From positions 1 to 8,935 of the forward strand of contig JAEZFY010000234.1 in the NCBI GenBank assembly GCA_023417265.1: DNA of 8,935 bases, given 5' to 3'. Source of the DNA: Actinomycetes bacterium (lineage in GTDB: Bacteria; Actinomycetota; Acidimicrobiia; Acidimicrobiales; Ilumatobacteraceae). Positions 5,124 to 8,935 of the stretch are shown here, piece after piece; positions within the stretch are counted from its first letter, which is position 1; the number at the start of each line of letters is the position of its first letter. The notes beneath the pieces were generated by a model, which worked only from the letters and a program-made list of their open reading frames with translations, was not told where the DNA came from and made no database searches. Made by a program: the position numbers and the translations under genes.

Positions 5124-7130
5124 ATGTCGAACATCACGCTCCACCTCCCCGACGGATCCGAGCGCGAACTGCCCGAAGGGAGCACCGCCCTCGACCTCGC
5201 GGGCTCGATCGGCTCGCGCCTCGCCAAGGCGGCCGTCGCCGCCACCGTCGACGGGGCCGAGGTCGACCTCACCCGGCCGCTGCCGAACGGCGCCGAGGTG
5301 GCGATCATCACCGACAGCACCGAGGCCGGCCGGCACGTGCTGCGCCACTCGACCGCGCACGTGATGGCCCAAGCGGTCACACGGCTGTACCCCGGCGCCA
5401 AGTACTCGGTGGGGCCGGCGATCGAGAACGGCTTCTACTACGACTTCGAACTACCCGCCGGCAAGACCTTCACGGAGGCCGACCTCGAAGCGATCGAGGC
5501 CGAGATGCGCAACATCGTCGCCGCCGATCAGCCGTTCGAGCGTTCCGAGATGACGCCCGACGAGGCGCGCGCGCTGTTCGCCGACCAGCCCTACAAGGTC
5601 GAGATCATCGACAAGGTCACCGGCGGCGGCAGCGAGGCCACGCTCGACGAGCTCGACGCCACCGAGATGTCGGGTGACGTCGTGTCGGCGTACCGCAACA
5701 GCGACGAGTTCGTCGACATGTGCGTGGGCCCGCACGTGCCGTCCACGGGGCGGCTCGGGCACTTCAAGCTCCAGCGTGTGTCGGGCGCCTACTGGCGCGG
5801 CAACGAGAAGGGCCCGATGCTGCAGCGCATCTACGGCACGGCGTGGGAGAGCAAAGCGGCCCTCGAGGCCCATCTGCACATGCTCGAGGAGGCCGGCAAG
5901 CGCGACCACCGCAAGCTGGCCACCGAGCTCGACCTGCTCTCGTTCCCGTCCGAGCTGGGCGGTGGCCTCGCGGTGTGGCACCCCAAGGGTGCGATCGTCC
6001 GCAAGCTGATGGAGGACTACAGCCGTACCCGTCACCAGCACGGCGGCTACGAGTTCGTGTACACCCCGCACCTCACCAAGTCGACGCTGTACGAGACGTC
6101 CGGTCACCTCTCCTGGTACGCCGACGGCATGTACCCGCCGATGGAGATGGACAACGGCACGTACTACATGAAGCCGATGAACTGCCCGATGCACTGCCTG
6201 ATCTTCCGGTCGCGGCAGCGCAGCTACCGGGAGCTCCCGCTGCGGCTGTTCGAGCTCGGCACCGTGTACCGCTACGAGCGCGCCGGCACGCTGCACGGCC
6301 TGATGCGGATCCGCGGCTTCACGCAGGACGACAGCCACATCTACTGCACACGCGAGCAGGCCCCCGACGAGATCGCCTCGCTGCTCGACTTCGTGCTCTC
6401 GGTGCTGCGCGCGTTCGGGTTCTCCGACTTCACGTTCAACCTGTCGACCAAGGACCCCGCCAAGTACGTCGGCACGGACGAGGGTTGGGACGAGGCCACC
6501 GCGGCGCTCACCGCGGCGCTCGAACGGCACGGCCTGGAGTACTCGATCAAGGACGGTGATGCCGCGTTCTACGGACCGAAGATCGACATCGACGTGCGCG
6601 ATGCGATCGGCCGGACGTGGCAACTGTCGACCATCCAGTACGACTTCAACCACCCGGAACGCTTCGAGCTCGAATACATCGGCGCCGACAACCAACGCCA
6701 CCGCCCGATCATGTTGCACCGCGCCCTGTTCGGGTCGATCGAGCGCTTCTTCGGCGTCCTGCTCGAGCACTATGCAGGCGCGTTCCCCACCTGGCTGGCG
6801 CCGCTCCAGGTGCGCGTGCTCCCCGTCGCCTCGGCTCACGAGGCGTACGCCGCCGAGGTCGTCGCCGCGCTGGAGGCCGTCGGCGCGCGCGTCGACACCG
6901 TGCCGGCCGAGGATGCGCTCGGCAAGCGCATCCGCGCGGCCAAGCTCGACAAGCTCCCGTACGTGCTCGTGGTCGGTGACGACGACGTCGCCCACGGCAC
7001 GGTGGGCGTCAACCCGCGGGCTAAGGACGGGCAGCAGGCCGACGTCGAGCGCGGGGTGACGCTCGCCGAGTTCGTCACCCGCTTCACGTCCGAGATCGAC
7101 GCGTCGCAGCACGCGGCACTCACGGCGTGA
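5124..7130 (+). CDS. thrS: Threonine--tRNA ligase
   Basis: ThrRS charges tRNA-Thr and edits mischarged Ser-tRNA. At 668 residues it is a full-length bacterial enzyme (E. coli 642). The TGS domain spans about 1-62 (ITLHLPDGSERELPEGSTALDLA). The editing domain has H75-S-T-A-H79 and C200-V-G-P-H204, matching E. coli His73/His77 and Cys182/His186. The catalytic core has zinc ligands Cys354 (MNCPMH), His405 (DDSHIY) and His532 (LHRALFGS), plus the motif 2 arginine Arg383 in YRYERAGTLHGLMRIRGFTQDD. The C-terminal anticodon-binding domain covers about 565-660. All key residues are present, so editing and charging should both be intact. The ATG at 5124 was chosen over upstream in-frame starts because the TGS domain begins there and a -10 box precedes it. 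The stop overlaps the HIT gene start (GTGA). Confidence 0.98.
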   Translation: MSNITLHLPDGSERELPEGSTALDLAGSIGSRLAKAAVAATVDGAEVDLTRPLPNGAEVAIITDSTEAGRHVLRHSTAHVMAQAVTRLYPGAKYSVGPAIENGFYYDFELPAGKTFTEADLEAIEAEMRNIVAADQPFERSEMTPDEARALFADQPYKVEIIDKVTGGGSEATLDELDATEMSGDVVSAYRNSDEFVDMCVGPHVPSTGRLGHFKLQRVSGAYWRGNEKGPMLQRIYGTAWESKAALEAHLHMLEEAGKRDHRKLATELDLLSFPSELGGGLAVWHPKGAIVRKLMEDYSRTRHQHGGYEFVYTPHLTKSTLYETSGHLSWYADGMYPPMEMDNGTYYMKPMNCPMHCLIFRSRQRSYRELPLRLFELGTVYRYERAGTLHGLMRIRGFTQDDSHIYCTREQAPDEIASLLDFVLSVLRAFGFSDFTFNLSTKDPAKYVGTDEGWDEATAALTAALERHGLEYSIKDGDAAFYGPKIDIDVRDAIGRTWQLSTIQYDFNHPERFELEYIGADNQRHRPIMLHRALFGSIERFFGVLLEHYAGAFPTWLAPLQVRVLPVASAHEAYAAEVVAALEAVGARVDTVPAEDALGKRIRAAKLDKLPYVLVVGDDDVAHGTVGVNPRAKDGQQADVERGVTLAEFVTRFTSEIDASQHAALTA

Positions 7131-7645
7131 CCGCGCTCGAACACCTCTGGAGCGGCTGGCGGTCGCGCTACATCATCGACGGTGAGGGCCGCCGACCGGA
7201 CGACGGTACGCCCGGCAGCGTGTTCACGCGGATCTTGACGTCGGGCCTGCCGGACGAACAGACCAACATCGTCCACCGCGGTGAGTACACGTTCGCGGTG
7301 ATGAACGCCTACCCGTACTCGGTCGGTCACCTGCTCGTGCTGCCGTACGCCGAGCTCGCCGACCTGGAGGACCTCGACCCGGCGACCTCGGCCGAGCTGT
7401 GGGCCACCGTCACCGACGCGTGCCGGGCCGTGCGCCGGGCGGTGCGTCCGCTCGGCGTGAACGTCGGCGTCAACCTGGGCCGGGCCGCCGGCGGCTCGGT
7501 GCCCGAACACCTCCACGTCCACGTGGTGCCGCGCTGGCCCGGCGATTCGAACTTCATGGCCACGGTGGCCGGGGCGACGACGCTGCCCGAGGCGCTGCCG
7601 GTGACCGCCCAGAAGATCCGGGCGGCATGGGCGTCAGTACACTGA
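7127..7645 (+). CDS. HIT-family protein, probable Ap4A phosphorylase (Rv2613c-like)
   Basis: This is a 172-residue histidine-triad protein. The catalytic motif is H128-L-H130-V-H132 in GGSVPEHLHVHVVPRW, where the middle His is the expected nucleophile for the nucleotidyl phosphate. Other blocks are FAVMNAYPYSVGHLLVLPY (56-74) and VNVGVNLGRAAGGS (111-124). The run of motifs matches M. tuberculosis Rv2613c, reported as a diadenosine tetraphosphate phosphorylase and likewise placed between thrS and pgsA1. The same reaction is inferred here, but other HIT enzymes hydrolyse nucleotide conjugates, so the substrate is less certain than the family. The start is a GTG at 7127 overlapping the thrS stop by 4 bp, with no Shine-Dalgarno, so translation probably depends on thrS. 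Ap4A is a by-product of aminoacyl-tRNA synthetases, which gives the pairing a plausible logic. Confidence 0.93.
   Translation: MTALEHLWSGWRSRYIIDGEGRRPDDGTPGSVFTRILTSGLPDEQTNIVHRGEYTFAVMNAYPYSVGHLLVLPYAELADLEDLDPATSAELWATVTDACRAVRRAVRPLGVNVGVNLGRAAGGSVPEHLHVHVVPRWPGDSNFMATVAGATTLPEALPVTAQKIRAAWASVH
7638..7643 (+). promoter_or_regulatory. Putative -10 box (TACACT) before the unknown membrane-protein gene
   Basis: GTACACT overlaps the last codons of the HIT gene and is followed by 9 nt (GACCCGATC) and the ATG at 7653. It fits the leaderless pattern seen elsewhere in the window and suggests a second transcript starting inside the thrS-HIT-pgsA cluster. No -35 element is evident. Confidence 0.4.
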
Positions 7646-7652
7646 CCCGATC

Positions 7653-8189
7653 ATGAATTCTCCTGAGGCGGCAGCCGGCGAACACCGCGACGCGCTCCCC
7701 GCCGATCTCGACGCCGACGCGGCGGCGTTCGCCGGGGCCTACGAGTTCCCCGACAACTCGCGGCGCCGGATCCCCGGCATCATCTATCTCGTGCTCGCCG
7801 CGGCCTGTCTGGCCGTGTGGCAGTTCGCCAGCGGCTCACCCGTCGTCAACGACGGGTGGTTGTGGGCGGCGGTGCTGCTCGCCGCGGTCGGGGCGTTCAG
7901 CGTCTCGTCGGGCTGGCGCATGCGCGTCGACGAGAAGGACGCGCTCGTGGCCGCCCACCAGGCCGCCGGGTTTCCGGTCGGGCACGCCTCGGCCCAGCAG
8001 GTGTGGCACGGGTTGCGCAGCCGCCCGACGTGGCGGGTGTTGGCCTATTCGGCCGACGAGCCGCCCACCCGGCGGGCGTTGGTCCTCGTCGATGCCGTCG
8101 ACGGACGGGTCATCGAGCATCTCGTGCAACCGCTCGACCCGACGACGCTCGACCGCGTCGTCGACGCCGGCACCCCCGAGGGTCGCTGA
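7653..8189 (+). CDS. Uncharacterised two-helix membrane protein
   Basis: I do not recognise a family for this 178-residue protein. Residues 1-38 are acidic and alanine-rich with no signal peptide, ending in SRRR. Two hydrophobic segments follow at about 41-58 (PGIIYLVLAAACLAVWQF) and 68-85 (GWLWAAVLLAAVGAFSVS), separated by a short polar loop. The basic SRRR before the first helix and WRMR after the second predict both ends in the cytoplasm. The remaining about 90 residues are soluble, with a possible mixed alpha/beta pattern around WRVLAYSADEPPTRRALVLVDAVDGRVIEHLVQPL (127-161), and no catalytic motif is seen. It starts 7 bp after the HIT stop, and pgsA begins 1 bp after its stop. Its codon use and GC look like the neighbours. 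Its place beside the PIP synthase suggests a membrane or lipid-related role, which is inference only. Confidence 0.85.
   Translation: MNSPEAAAGEHRDALPADLDADAAAFAGAYEFPDNSRRRIPGIIYLVLAAACLAVWQFASGSPVVNDGWLWAAVLLAAVGAFSVSSGWRMRVDEKDALVAAHQAAGFPVGHASAQQVWHGLRSRPTWRVLAYSADEPPTRRALVLVDAVDGRVIEHLVQPLDPTTLDRVVDAGTPEGR
8178..8182 (+). promoter_or_regulatory. Shine-Dalgarno-like GAGGG for pgsA
   Basis: GAGGG lies 8 nt before the GTG at 8191, inside the end of the preceding gene. It is the only start in the window with a well-placed purine-rich ribosome site. It supports the GTG as the true start and contrasts with the leaderless-type starts of the first genes of transcripts. Confidence 0.5.
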
Positions 8190-8190
8190 C

Positions 8191-8935
8191 GTGTTCGACG
8201 GCAAATTCCGTGCCCCGGTCGATGCCGCCGTGCGGCCGATCGGGCGCGCACTGCGGGCCACACGCATGACCCCCGACCATCTCACCGTGGTCGGACTCGT
8301 GGTCGGAGCCGCCTCGGCGGTCGTGGTCGGCGCCGGGCACCTGCACTGGGGCCTGATCCTCGTCATCCTCGCAGCCCTGCCCGATCTGCTCGACGGGGCG
8401 CTCGCCAAGGCGTCCAACTCGGCGAGCCAGCGCGGGGCGTTCTTCGACTCGACCGTCGACCGGATCACCGACGCGCTGCTGCTCGGCGGCATCGCCTACT
8501 ACTTCGCCGACGGGCGCGGCGACGGCCAGGGCGACCCCCGGCTGGCAGTCCTGCCGTTCGCTGTGTCGGCGATCTCGGCGGTGATCTCGTACCAACGGGC
8601 CAAGGCCGAATCGCTCGGGCTCGACGCCAAGGGCGGGCTGATGGAGCGCGCCGAACGGATCGTCGTGCTCTGCATCGGGCTGTTCCTCGAGCCGTGGCTC
8701 GACGGGGCACTGGTCTGGATCCTGTGGGGCATGCTGGCGTTGATCACCCTCACCGCCATGCAGCGCTTCGTCAAGGTGTGGAAGCAGGCGGCCGTGGCCC
8801 CGGTCACCCAGGCCCGCATCGACCTGCGCCGCGAGCGCCGCGACGACCGGCGACGGATGCGCATCGCCACCCGCGAGGGGCGGCGCGCCCGGCGCAGCAC
8901 CCGCGTCCCGCTGCGCGAGCGAGCCGGCCGCCGCC
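8191..8935 (+). CDS. pgsA: CDP-alcohol phosphatidyltransferase, probable phosphatidylinositol-phosphate synthase, partial
   Basis: This enzyme likely makes phosphatidylinositol phosphate from CDP-diacylglycerol and inositol 3-phosphate in the membrane. The frame is open from the GTG to the window edge (248 codons), so the 3' end is missing. The CDP-alcohol transferase motif is D65-L-L-D68-G69-x2-A72-K73-x8-G82-x3-D86-x3-D90, with all four metal aspartates. The usual Arg after Ala is Lys73. SYQRAKAESLGLDAKGGLMERAER (133-156) and MQRFVKVW (190-197) parallel SYIKARAEASG, ERPER and VQRLHTVW of mycobacterial PgsA1. About six hydrophobic segments are expected. Mycobacterial enzymes end near residue 217, but here an Arg-rich tail continues: 19 of the 40 residues 209-248 are Arg. 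The start is 1 bp after the previous stop and has a GAGGG site. The gene order thrS-HIT-pgsA supports a PIP synthase over other head-group transferases. Confidence 0.88.
   Translation, partial: MFDGKFRAPVDAAVRPIGRALRATRMTPDHLTVVGLVVGAASAVVVGAGHLHWGLILVILAALPDLLDGALAKASNSASQRGAFFDSTVDRITDALLLGGIAYYFADGRGDGQGDPRLAVLPFAVSAISAVISYQRAKAESLGLDAKGGLMERAERIVVLCIGLFLEPWLDGALVWILWGMLALITLTAMQRFVKVWKQAAVAPVTQARIDLRRERRDDRRRMRIATREGRRARRSTRVPLRERAGRR

Noticed and set aside
5451..7112. 553-residue minus-strand open frame opposite thrS
   Set aside because: It is a shadow frame of a fully conserved gene, with low-complexity Arg/Val/Leu/Ala composition and no motif.
1..8935. Defence system, prophage, CRISPR or mobile element hidden in the window
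   Set aside because: Every long conserved frame is a core metabolic or translation gene, composition looks uniform, and there are no transposase, integrase, regularly spaced repeat or toxin-antitoxin signatures.

Overview
This 8.9 kb window has very high GC and looks like a chromosomal, mostly housekeeping segment of an actinobacterium. It carries markers typical of that phylum: an F420-dependent oxidoreductase (npdG), the mycothiol ligase mshC, and the thrS / HIT / phosphatidylinositol-phosphate synthase gene order known from mycobacteria. The FabI is InhA-like but lacks the long substrate loop of mycolic-acid producers. Several starts sit directly behind a -10 box with no leader. I infer a deep-branching, non-mycolate actinobacterium, possibly Acidimicrobiia (Ilumatobacter-like). 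That placement is an inference and has not been tested.

Left part, minus strand (1-2109): an InhA-type enoyl-ACP reductase (fabI) is followed, 48 bp downstream, by a thioredoxin-domain protein of the YyaL/SPATA20 (DUF255) family that runs off the left edge. A 72-bp divergent intergenic region separates fabI from the plus-strand genes and holds two back-to-back -10 boxes.

Middle, plus strand (2182-4844): npdG (F420:NADP oxidoreductase) overlaps mshC (cysteine:GlcN-Ins ligase of mycothiol synthesis) by 4 bp. A PlsC-type 1-acylglycerol-3-phosphate acyltransferase follows with its own start signal. The longest gene-free stretch (4845-5123, 279 bp) contains a 25-bp-armed hairpin with one mismatch and a small tandem-repeat array just before thrS.

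Right part, plus strand (5124-8935): thrS, a HIT-family nucleotide phosphorylase/hydrolase overlapping it by 4 bp, a two-helix membrane protein of unknown function, and a phosphatidylinositol-phosphate synthase (pgsA family) cut by the right edge. The order thrS-HIT-pgsA is the mycobacterial one (there continued by an acyltransferase and pimA), but here an uncharacterised membrane gene is inserted. Phospholipid synthesis (plsC, pgsA), fatty-acid elongation (fabI) and redox cofactors (npdG, mshC) dominate. MshC and the PIP synthase both belong to pathways that use inositol 3-phosphate.

No RNA genes, insertion sequences, CRISPR arrays or defence genes are seen. The best items for follow-up are the shared leaderless-promoter motif, the thrS leader structures, the npdG-mshC overlap, the inserted membrane gene and the Arg-rich tail and Lys/Arg swaps of the PIP synthase.
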